The notes beneath the pieces are model-generated. The model searched no databases and had not been told where the DNA came from. It saw only the letters and a list, made by a program, of their open reading frames with translations. Positions 36,126-46,606 of a stretch of 64,000 nt of DNA are shown piece after piece (position 1 is the stretch's first letter; every line of letters begins with the position of its first letter). A program made the translations under genes and the position numbers. Source of the stretch: Apiotrichum sp. Y4204 (Eukaryota > Basidiomycota > Tremellomycetes > Trichosporonales > Trichosporonaceae); contig JAMYHL010000063.1 in assembly GCA_025531455.1 (NCBI GenBank), positions 177,177 through 241,176 on the forward strand, in the 5' to 3' direction.

Positions 36126-37446
36126 TTACTGCTGTCAGTTCTGGTCCTATTCATGGAACCTACCAAGCTCTCCATCTGGGCAACAACCTCGTCGAGTTCG
36201 CGCTTCGAAGCCTGGTACTTCTCCACGGCCTCCTGTGGGGGTGTTAGTAACGGCGATCAAGGGGAAATGTGGAGCGGGAAAGCAATCGAGAAGGGCGCAG
36301 GTCCAGTGCTGAGAGCAGGCCAAAAGTGGGTTCGCGTCGAGACACGATGGTCCCTGGAGATACCCAGTGCACATCGCAGTGGGCGTCTCCAGGTAGCTTG
36401 GGTGCGTCACTGAGCACTGCACATTCCGCGTGCAGTGTAAACAGACAGCACACGACGGCCCGGAGGTGGCGGTCATCCCACCACTCGGCTCGCACGCCTC
36501 GTCCTTGACACTTTTGTACCCATAGCTGCTAGAGCTGAATCCCACATCTCCCGCGAAATATCACTCACGTTGTACTTCTGCTCCCACTCGTCCTTCTCCT
36601 GCTCGGCGCGCTGGAGGGCGCGCTCGAAGTGCTCAGCCTTGACGTCGACCTGGCGCAGCTTCTCGGTTGTCTCCTTGAGGTCCTTCTCGGCCTTGTCAAG
36701 CTCCTCCTCCAGCAGCTGAACCTTGCGTTGGAGGTTCTCGCCCGTGGTGCGGTGGTTGTCACCCTCCTCGGCGGCGCCCTTGAGCTCCTTGACCTTGTCC
36801 TCGGCCTTCTCGAGCTCCTCCTCGGCCAGCGAGAGCTTGTGCTGGAGCGAAGCGATCTCCTGGTCGCGCTCCAGAAGAGTCTGGTTAAGCTGCAGTGTTA
36901 GGAACATCACAACGGGCAGTAGGGAAGGCGGGCGATCAGGCGTGGTGCTATGCCAATGCGATCTCGTTGAAGCACAGTTGTGCAATTCGCAACATGCGTT
37001 GCGGCGCGTGCGTACACGGCATGGAATCCCATGAGTTTCTCACTCACCTTCTTGTTCTCGCCCTCAGCGGTCTCGGCGCGGTCCTCGGCAGCCTCAATCT
37101 TCTGGCCGAGAAGGGCGAAGCGCTGGTGGTCAGTGCGGTCCTGGGGGCGGGGCTGTAGTGCAGCCCAAAGGTCGACGTCGGCATGCAGGCCGAGGTGATG
37201 CATGCGCCCGTGCATGCAAACGTGTCGACGCGCAGCAAGGTCTCACCTCCTTGATCTTGTCCTGGTAGAGTGTCAGCGAGCGCAATAGAGATAAGGTGGC
37301 AAAGAACTACAAGGCGGAACTGGGATGACTGCTGTCGTCGTGTCCGTGGCATGTTGTTTCACGACGACAACAGTCTCCTAGCTGGCGATGCCGGTCGGAA
37401 CGAGGCCAGAGAGGACGACGCGCAGGCAGTGACAGCGACTTACCAT
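36126..37446 (-). CDS. TPM1: Tropomyosin
   Basis: Coiled-coil dimer that stabilises formin-made actin cables. Exons: 37444-37446 (ATG only), 37247-37261 (DKIKE), 37048-37122, 36569-36889, 36164-36232, and a final exon with the stop codon at 36126-36128, giving 161 aa, the same length as S. pombe Cdc8. Heptad repeats run throughout. ENLQRKVQLLEEELDKAEK and ETTEKLRQVDVKAEHFERA are diagnostic of fungal tropomyosin, and the end is VAQMESL. The initiator codon is followed at once by GTAAGT. The final acceptor is an in-frame CAGCAG-type tandem (NAGNAG), so an extra terminal Gln (stop exon 36126-36131) is possible. Introns of 124-336 nt are long for this window, as is common near the 5' end of fungal actin-binding genes. 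Confidence 0.93.
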
Positions 37447-39044
37447 GATGTTGTCTAGGGCGTGGGTTTGGGCGGGGTAGATTAAAGGGGATGAAGAGAT
37501 GGAGAGAGGAGGGTGGAGGGGAGTATATGGATTGAGAACGAATGGTAACGGCGACGGGAGGCGAGGTGGTGGTGGTGGTGTGCTGGCTGCTGTAGTGGTG
37601 TGTTGTGCCATGTCAGCACTGCACGCACATCCACCCAGGCCTGCCTCGGGCGACCTCAGCCCCCAGGCGCCCAGCTCGCCCAGGGGCTGGATTGAACCTT
37701 GGGCGCGTGGTGGCCGTGGTGGCCACCCACGCACAAAGACACGCGTGTCCTGTCGTACACACGCGCCGCGGCCGACGAGGCCAGGACAAGAGCCCCCAGA
37801 CACTCCCAGGGTGCAGGGGCAGGCCGGGCAGGGCGCAGGACTCTAGGGCGTAAAAACAATCAATCTGATCCCGTCGTCCCCGTCAGTGCACTTGGCTGGC
37901 GCGACTGGCTCTGAACGCGTCACCTCTGCAGTGCGTGGCTTCTTGATCGGCGCGTTCATTAGGTTCCGCCCCCCCCACCTTAATCTCCCACGGATGCACA
38001 GTCAACAAAGATCGTCAAGCCAATCCTGGCCAGACCACAAACCTGGCGAGAATAAAAAGAAAAACGACAGCCGGAGATTTTGGTTCTCTTCTTCTTTCTA
38101 TGGTACCGCCGTGCTCCTCGTCACCCCAGCTAGCTCTCGCGACGCCTCGCCTCTCAGGCCGGGATGGCGGGGGAGACGGGGAGTGCGGCCAGAGCGATAC
38201 CGCACCCCGCAGGACAGGCCGCTGATTTTCATGGCGGGCTGTTGTTTTGGGGAAGCGTACACCACCCTGCAAACTCTGCAGGTGGATTATCGTGAGCGCT
38301 GTGTCGGTGGACGTCGGTCCCGATGGACAAAGGCTTGGTTTGTGCGCCATTGTGCAACCCCGCAATTGCCCCTCTTTGGTTGTCTATCGCTACTTCACTC
38401 GCGATCGCTCGTGGCCCTCACGGTTTGTACGCTCTGACAGCCGGTACCCAAGCTGCCATGTATTGGCGTCCGCATCTCTCTTTCAAGCTCTCGATTCCGA
38501 CTTCCGTCGCCATGACTAACACAGATCGCACCATATTTCCGGCATGTCCTGTCCAGCACTAACGACTCTTTCCCTATCACCATCGTCCCCATTGTTCTCC
38601 TCCTTTTACCTTCTCCTTCCTTTTCCTCTCCTTCCCTTCCTTCCTGCGCGCCATTCTATCATCCCTCCGATTAGGTGCTCCACGTCGGCGGTATAAACTA
38701 AGTGGCAATAACAAAAGCACGCTTGCGTGCGCTCCGGCCTGCAGATCGCTCCGCCCAGAAATATCGTGGGCGGCGCGTTTTGACGGTCGGAAACACTACA
38801 GATTTATAGCTTGCATCTTGTACACACCAGACATGAACAATGTTGCTCCTGTGATGCGCACTGGGTTAAAACAATGGGCCCATCAGTCTGTTACTCATTA
38901 TTTGATTTCGCGCCAATCTGCCCATCTAGCCCAAGAAGCCGGGATGGCCTAGGTTGCATGCGTGGCACTCCAGCATTGTGGCCCCAGCGTTTTACGCACG
39001 CTGCTCTCCGGAATGATGTGTGATGCATAGTGTGTACGGCTCGT
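37447..39044. other. Intergenic region of 1.6 kb, no gene recognised
   Basis: This is the promoter and leader of tropomyosin on the left and the 3' flank of the uL24m gene on the right. A CT-rich stretch lies at about 38570-38640. Frames here are short and motif-free. Confidence 0.6.
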
Positions 39045-40587
39045 CTAGTATGCGCGCACGTCCTCGGGGACGACCTGGTTCTTCTCGTCCTGCAACTTGA
39101 GGTTGCGGAGGTTCTCCAGCTTGCGCTCGTGGCGACGCTTCCTGCGGTCCGCCTTGAGCTGCGCCTTGTAGCCCTTCGGGCCCTCAAGGTACACGCCCAT
39201 CTGGTAGTCGTAGACCTTACCCGCAGCGCGGGCAGCAGTGGCCGCCGCCTTCTCAGTCTCGACAGCCTCGTCAAACTCGACGCCGGCAGTATCACGGATC
39301 TCCTGGCGCGTACGTCCGCGGATCGACACATCCTCCAGGCGAATGTTCTCGAGGGCAAGAATCTCCTTGATGCCCTGGTCACGTCCGCCCGCCTCCCACT
39401 TGTTCAGCTTCTCAGCGACGTGCTCCGCCCGGGCAGCAGCCTCAAGCTCGCGACGTGCCGACCAGCCCTTGGCCTTCTTGTAACGCGCGAAACGGGGGCC
39501 GAGCTCCTCGCCGAGGTACAGCGGCATGGCGGCCTGGAGCGTCTCGTGGGCACGCGCCTCCGGGTTGAAGATGTATGCGTTCGAGTGCGCGTGCTCCTTG
39601 GTCGGCGGGGCGCGCATCGAGTTGGGGACAAGCTCCGGGGGAATTGTGCTCGCCGGGCCAAGCGCAAGGGTCACCTCGGACGCATCCTTCTCAAGCGTGT
39701 CAATCGTTGAGGGATCAACGGGCTTGGGAGCCGGGTAATGCGGCCACGGGATTGTGATTTGATCGCGGGCCGGGTCCACCGCAAGTGTCGATGCGCGGTT
39801 CACCTGCGCTGCATAACGGGTCCAGTGCCATCGCCGCGTTGCCTTGTCATACCACGGAGACGATGTTGCAATACGGGTAGCAAAGACGCTGTGGACAAAG
39901 TCAGAATGTTGATGGAAATACATCAAACAGAGTTACGTACCTGTTCGGACCCTTCTCCTCGAGGCAAAGCTGCACATTGCTGTACTGCACCGGGCGACGG
40001 GCGGCAGTGTAGTTCCTCTGATCGTTCCAGTGCTGCTGCTCCTCCTTGCTAAGCTCGTCAAAGTTCTCCGGTTTAGGACGAATGGAGTTGGCCTTCTTGT
40101 TCTGCGCCGGTCAGTATGGCTCCAAAGCGACTGTTCATCTCCCGCTCACTCACGTTAAGGCCCTCTAGGAAAACACGGTTGCGCGCCTGGTCCACGCTGT
40201 GCACGGTGTACACCTTCCATCCGCCTGCGGCGCCGGCGCTCGAGTCAAGGTACTTCTCCTGTCCCTTGCCGACGGTGAGGCGCACCTTGTCTCCAGGGAC
40301 AACGTTCCATCGCTCGACACGGTTCTTGGGCGCAACCCACGCCTGGGGTGGGTGTGGTGCGCGAGCACGGTATCTTCAGATTAGCGGGACATCGTACAGG
40401 TAGACAAGCGCTCAGCCGCCTGGAGACGGGAGGGAGCTGATAGCCACAACATACCGGAAAGTGAACTTGTTGCGCGCAGCGTCCTCAAGGTGGTGGAACC
40501 CTATTGAAAAGTCAGTTATCTCTCCTCTCTACACCGCGGGCTTGCTAGATACCTACCCTTGGGGATACGCAATACCTGGCCGGACAT
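39045..40587 (-). CDS. MRPL40: Mitochondrial large-subunit ribosomal protein uL24m (MRPL40 type)
   Basis: Component of the mitochondrial 54S subunit. Five exons: 40557-40587, 40455-40500, 40154-40373, 39941-40101, 39045-39888, giving 433 aa. The KOW/uL24 module is visible in exon 3 as NRVERWNVVPGDKVRLTVGK followed by VDQARNRVFLEGLN. The rest is a long charged fungal extension with VATRIATSS-like and KKAKGWSARRE segments and a basic C-terminal region. The N-terminus MSGQVLRIPKG is typical of the fungal mitochondrial family. All introns are 52-81 nt and in phase. The long plus-strand frame at 39030-39710 is an antisense shadow. Confidence 0.87.
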
Positions 40588-41129
40588 GGTGATTGGGGGA
40601 CGGTGACGAACGGCTCGACGACGGCTATCTCGAGACGTTTGGTAGTGTGCGCGACTCCGAGCTCGAAGTATCTCCCGACTTTTGCGAGGTCCCCGAAAAA
40701 GCAGGTCGTCTTGTATGAAGGCGGTGATAGATGTAATTCCGCAAAGGAGGGGGTGAATGTTCGATTTTAATACACGTGTGATTCCTTTGGACGTGCAGGA
40801 GTGGGAATCAAGGGGCTGGGGAAAGCCAGATTGCCGCAGATCGCTAGAGCCGGGGAAATTTGATGATGACACACGGCCGCACCCCCCGAGAGCCCCTGTC
40901 CCTGTCCCGCTGGCCACGGAGCCCCGCGTTCCATTGTAATGCATTGCATCAATTGCTCCAAAAGAGACGGCCCAACGGCCAAAAGGGAGAACCTGGATCC
41001 TTGACAACATGACAACACTTCTAGAAAGGCAGCCGCCTTCCTGTCTTGTCGTGCTGCGCACCATCTTGCAGGTTGACACATTCTCTAACCTGTTGTTGAC
41101 TACTGTTATTCCTATAACCACTTGGCCAG

Positions 41130-44100
41130 ATGCCGCCAGCGACACCACCACCTCCAGAGCCGGGCTCAATCGAGTCGCTCCTGCGCCTCTCAGAGTCCGT
41201 CACCACCAAGGCGCTCTGCCGCCTGCGTGGACCAGCCGGCCGCATCAATGCTGAGGCTGCTGTCCTCCGGCATGTGTGCGACAAGCGCTCCGAAGCAGCG
41301 TAAGTACAGCTTGCTGCTGAACTGTGACCATTGGAACTCTGAGCCAGCTGACAGTAGCGTGCTCGTGTTCGCGCCCGCCACGGATGCCGCTCCGGTCCGC
41401 ATACTGCACGCGCTGCCAATCACGAGCAGGTTCTCGTCCTCACTCCTCCAGACCCCGCCCTCGCCCTCCACTTCTTTCTTTGCCCAGAGCTCAAAGCCGC
41501 GTAAGTCTAACTGCATGACGCACTTTCGCGGCCCAGTGCGCCTGGGCTCGTGTAGAATTACGGAACACGCGGCGTGATGCATTGCTGATATGGCTCAGAC
41601 ATAGAGCTGGTCCTCAAGAGCGACGGGAGCTCTAACGTCTCGATTGTTTTGCAGTTCGCGCCCACGGAATCCGTGCGCGTCCAGACTTTGATGAAGGAGA
41701 TCCGCAAGGCGGTGGACTCGTGCTGTGAGTATCGCCGCCTCGAGCGGTATGCTGAGACCAGCTCCATGCCCGTACTCACATGCGTGGCTCGCGTTCTACC
41801 CCGAGGTAGAGGGCGGTGTAGCACCCCCAAAAACGGCCTCCCGTGAGCGTCCTGCAATTGGGCAGCGACTGATCCCAGAAATGATAGATGCCAGCCTGGA
41901 GGACTCGTTTGGCAAGGAAAGCGAGAGCGAACCGAACTCGGCAAACGAATCTGCGACGGCCACCTTGAACAATCCGGAGATTGATTCAAAGTCGGACAGC
42001 AAAGAGCCCCAGTCTGCTCTGCTTCCAGCTGCGAAGATCGTCAACGACGCACCGTCTGAAGACTCGAAGGCTCAGTCGTCGAAGAAACAGAAGAAGAAGA
42101 AGGGACAGAAGGGGAAGACGGACACGCCCTCCGAAAAGGAGGAAGGAGAAGATGCCGCGGAGGAGGCAAAAGAAAAGGAAGATGCGGATGGAGCAAAAAC
42201 AGAGGGAGAGGCCGAGGCCGAAACGAAGGGGACAGACAAGATCCCGAAAGAACAGGACGAGCCAAAGGATAACAACAATACGGATGAAGAGAAACCGAAA
42301 ACAGGGGCCCAGGATGCGAATGGGTCAACCACAAATCAATCTGCGGAGGAGACGGTTGATAAACAATCGGAGGAAACGGCGAAAGAGAAGGCGGAGGTCG
42401 TATCCCTGGAGGAGAGTGAAGGAGATGGGGATGACCGGTTCCCGAATCCATACGCTCCTGGATTCAATAGGACGATCTTTCTGCGGAAACGCCTGTTTGA
42501 GAGACAGCACAAATGGTCGTCCACCAGCTCAGTCAGGTAGGTTGCATGTCTCTTGCGGATCAATCTGACCACACAGCCTACGCGTCGTGACATACAATGT
42601 CAACGACCGTGTGCCTCCATCAGGCACAAAAGAGTTGGCAACAATTGTCGGAAGTGGCAAAGAAGACATCATTGCTGTCGGTCTCCAGGAAGTTGGTGAG
42701 TCGGGCACAACTGATGCAGTCTGACCTTCAGATCTCCGAAGCACAGCGCTGTTTGTCTCGCAGGGGACGAATCGTGCAGATTCATGGCAACAGGCACTCC
42801 TTGACGGGCTGGGAGAGGAGAAGGAAAACTATGAGAAGGTACATTGGGCAAGGAGTAGTAGGCACCCATTAACGTCAGATTTCCGCAGTTCAATACGTCG
42901 GCGTACTCCTTATCATCCTCGTTCGTAAGGAGTTGCGGCCACACATAACCATGGTTCAGGAATGTGCTAAAGGCATTGGACTCCTTGGTGTCGGAGTGAG
43001 TACATGTACCTGTCTCTGAGCGCAACGCTGACCAGTACAGGGGAACAAAGCTGTGGGTTATAGAACAGTTTCAAGTCACTAACAACGAGGGTGTCTCTGT
43101 CCGCCTTAAGGTTTACGATACTACCATGTCGTTTGTCACTTCACGTAAGCCCCACACAGTCTTCTTAGCTAACTCGTAGATCTCGCAGCGTTTGCCAATC
43201 AGCTTGAGCGTCGACGCTCTGACTACTTGGCGCTTAAGATGGGTCTTACCTTTCCAACTCCTACAGAAGGCAATCCAGCCTTTGAGGCGTACCTTCCGCG
43301 GTTCCGGCCATACACGATTGATGATGCCGACGCGACGGTGAGCATGCTGACAAGAGACGAACCCTGACATGCAGTTCTGGTTCGGTGATCTGAACTATCG
43401 TCTGGATATGGAGGATGCGGAGATCCGCTCTCTGATCGAGATGTCAGACTGGTCAACACTTCTACTTGGTGATCAGCTCCTGGGCGATATCTCCGAATCC
43501 ATGTCGTTTGCTGGCTTCTCGGAACCCCCGATTCGGTTCAAGCCGTAGGCCCACACTGTTTCGCCAGCTAATGCCAGATCCTTCAAGTATGTGCATGGGT
43601 CTATCACACTCGACCCCAAAAGATCCCCAGCATACTGCGACCGCGCTCTCCATTTGGCCCGGGCGACAAAGATCAAGCCCAACACCTACACCACACATGA
43701 TCTCCTCTGGTCAGATCACCTACCCGTTAGCTGCACATATAACGTGGACGTGCGTGTCGCAGACGAAACGAAACGCAGTGAAGAACTCGTCGGCGTGCAG
43801 TGCGAGCTCGACAAGCTCGATGAACTGTATCGCGCAAGCCTGGTTGTGGACACCGACGAGGTTGACTTCGGCATCATCAAGTACCGACGACCGGAGAGGC
43901 GCCATCTGGTGTTGCACAATACTGGTCGCGTTCCTGCCACATTCTCATTCCGTGCTCCGTCGACAGGGAAGGCTATTTGCAAGCCATGGTTCTGGCCATT
44001 CCCGTCGACTGGTGTCGTTGAAAGCGGAGAAAAGGTACAGATTATTGTCGTTGCTGAGGTGGACGAACGACACTGCGCAGCACTTACTGGGGGTGATGAG

Positions 44101-44925
44101 ATGGGCGACGTTCTGGTCCTGCAGGTTGCAGGTGGGACAGACGCGGTGCGTGATCTACATCTATTCATCTGACCCTACCAGTTCATCTCTCTACGCGCCC
44201 AGTTCGAACCTACCATTGTCGGCCTCCCACTTGACCTTCTTCCTGATCTGGGAGATGCAATTGCGAAGGTGGGACTCGCCGAGCGCAAGAAGCTTCTTGC
44301 TCCACCGGAAGCAAGCGAGGAAGGTCAAGAGGCGCAACCTAAAAGCGGCAAGCCACCTCGCGAGGTATGGCGGCTGCTTGAGAAGCTGATCGATTCGGGC
44401 ACCGGCGTGAACCAACTGTGGACCGAGGCAGCGGACTCTCTCGCCGTTCTGGACGTGATTGACGTAAGTTCACATTGACGGTCATTGCACAAGACTGGTT
44501 TCTTATTACAGGCTCTGGACACAGGTGCCGAAAAACTTCCCGGCGACGCTCGCGTGGCCGCACACGCGCTGCTTCATGTTCTATATGCTCTACCGACGCC
44601 TCTTGTTCCCCCCTCCGAGGCCCAGGCATGTGGCGCAGCACGCGAGCGTTACGAAGCGTTCAGCGTCGTTGAGAAGATACCCAGTGGCCATGCGAATGTA
44701 AGTTGTGGGAGGCTTAAGATACCTACTGACGCACAGGTCCTTATTGGACTGATGAGTGTTGCCAAGTTGTGTGCGGGCGAGGACCCTCTCGATGATGCGT
44801 CTGGTAAGCATTGTGATGGGATGGAGACGTGTTGCTGACGCTCAGTCCGTGTGATCGGCACAGCAGTATTCGGCAGCCCACCCGCCGGCAGGGAGGGCTT
44901 TGTGCGAGCGCTCATCGAGGGATAG
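41130..44925 (+). CDS. OCRL/INPP5B-like inositol polyphosphate 5-phosphatase
   Basis: Sixteen exons: 41130-41299, 41355-41500, 41599-41724, 41762-42536, 42577-42695, 42732-42838, 42879-42995, 43041-43052, 43090-43144, 43180-43337, 43375-43544, 43578-44145, 44182-44463, 44512-44697, 44737-44803, 44846-44925, giving 1045 aa. An N-terminal PH-like region and a Lys/Glu-rich low-complexity linker (about residues 190-370) come first. The 5-phosphatase domain follows: VVTYNVN, GLQEVD, GNKA, SHLAA, WFGDLNYRL, CDRAL and SDHLPVSCTY. An ASH (immunoglobulin-like) domain and a degenerate RhoGAP-like domain close the protein, the order seen in OCRL/INPP5B. The expected reaction is removal of the 5-phosphate from PI(4,5)P2 and related inositides. 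The conserved GNK segment sits in a 12-nt micro-exon. The intron placement in exons 2-3 (PH-like part) is the least certain. Confidence 0.9.
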
Positions 44926-45606
44926 CTCGCGGCGTAGAGCTGTAGAGGACTGATAGTGTATTGTCGTCGAGATGATTGTACCTCGCCATTGCCGTAGTCA
45001 TACATGCACACGGGCAGCACGAACATGTAAGAACATTGAGCATGCCAGCGATGTTCGCCCGCATAGGGCTACAATAGAGCTACAGTCATCAGGCTCAGCT
45101 TTGTGCGGCATAAGCGATTTGCTTGTCTTTGTTTGCGGGGCCTCTCAGGCTTCGTTTTGTGAATGGGAGATTCTAATTACAAGCGCACAAGTATGAATGG
45201 TAGCCGTGTTCCGGGCCCTATTCATGGCTTGGGAGAGCGCGCCACGCCAACTCATATGCGACAACCGTGCCGCATTCGGCCCCGAGCTTGTCATCCAGAT
45301 ATCCAGACCATTCATTCTGACCCTGTGTGGCAGGATTCATGACAATGCCGGTACACGATCAAGATAATTCTTCACTTTACTGCATCAGAGCGCGTCGCAG
45401 CCAGCAATAACACAACAAACGAAGGAGTGCGGGCTGTGACATAATGGAGCATGACCGCCAGTGGAGAATCGGGATTCCTACCATAGGAGCACCTGAACGT
45501 GAGCTAATCCGGCCGCGGGCCGTCATATTCCCTTGATCGCCCTCCCGGATCGGCAGGATGTTTACTTGCGTTTTGATCCATCTTCAACAAACATTGCCAG
45601 CTCACC
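44926..45606. other. Intergenic region, no gene recognised
   Basis: This is the 3' flank of the 5-phosphatase gene and the promoter of the small secreted protein gene. No motif or repeat of note. Confidence 0.6.
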
Positions 45607-46083
45607 ATGAAACTCGCACCGCTACTCGTGTTCTCTGCTGCAACTCTTGCCGGTACGTGCTGAATTGGATACACATGGAGCGAGCTATCGGTGCAGACAA
45701 ATGTACTGAACGTCGCAGGGGCAAGTCGGATCCAAAATCCGCTGTACACAACCACCGGGGGAGAATGTGCCAAGCTGTGCGACTTTGATTTCAGCACGCC
45801 CGAGCTGCGCCAGTCGGCACACGAGCGCTTCTGCAAAACGGCGGAGAAGAAGCGCGAGCTGTTCCGCTGCGCCAGGTGCATCGACAAGTCGTGGAAGACA
45901 GACAAGCTCGAGGACTCGGCCGTGTGGGAGTTTGGAAACGTCCTCGTCACCTGTGAACCTGGTGAGTTCCCGTGTTGCCATATACGGCGCCAGCGCCGTG
46001 TGGGGCGTGGACTGCAGCACTGCTAAACGCACGACTGACATTGCCCAGATTACAGGGGTGGTCATTCGATCATTGACTATTGA
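45607..46083 (+). CDS. Small secreted cysteine-containing protein
   Basis: Three exons (45607-45652, 45719-45961, 46049-46083) give 107 aa. An N-terminal signal peptide (MKLAPLLVFSAATLAGA) is followed by a charged domain with six cysteines: two in GGECAKLC, one in RFC, two in FRCARC and one in LVTC. The protein ends RGGHSIIDY. No known domain was recognised. Size, signal peptide and even cysteine count fit a secreted or extracellular basidiomycete protein of the effector-like size class, but nothing here shows such a role. Splice sites are GTACGT and GTGAGT with CAG acceptors, and all joins keep the frame. Confidence 0.72.
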
Positions 46084-46606
46084 AGGATGATCGTTGAACC
46101 GCCCCACCAGTGGGACGGGACGGGTATTGCAGGGACAGCCCGACAGTTGACAGTACACTTCACACAAGACACGTGCTTGGCACATCCTACCCGACCTACC
46201 CGATTTCTCTTGTTAACATGCATGTTTGTATCTATGTTCACATTCCATGAGCTGGACTATGTACATTGTCGGCACCGGTCTGCACACTGTCCAGAACGGC
46301 GACCAGAGCGTCGTCGCACTCTGTTGCGTTTCGCATGAGAGACAGGGAGGAGGGAGGGTATCAGACTCCAGCTGGAATCGATTCTGCATCCTTGCGTCCC
46401 CCGTCGCCCGAGACCACAATTGAGATGCGACATCTGGGGCCCCAATGTCCACGTGGGAACGTCCCTGAGATAATCGGGTTGCTGCCTGTTTCGAAGCATC
46501 CTGTTGTCGGCAAACGTCCACCAGTTATTGACATTTCGTAGCTGCACTCTCCACCTCTCTCCTGATCTCAACCAGCTTCCCTCGGCGCAAAAGTGCAGAC
46601 TCCGGA

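Noticed and set aside
39030..39710. 226-codon plus-strand frame
   Set aside because: Antisense to the last exon of the uL24m gene and Leu/Val/Ala-rich as expected for a shadow frame.
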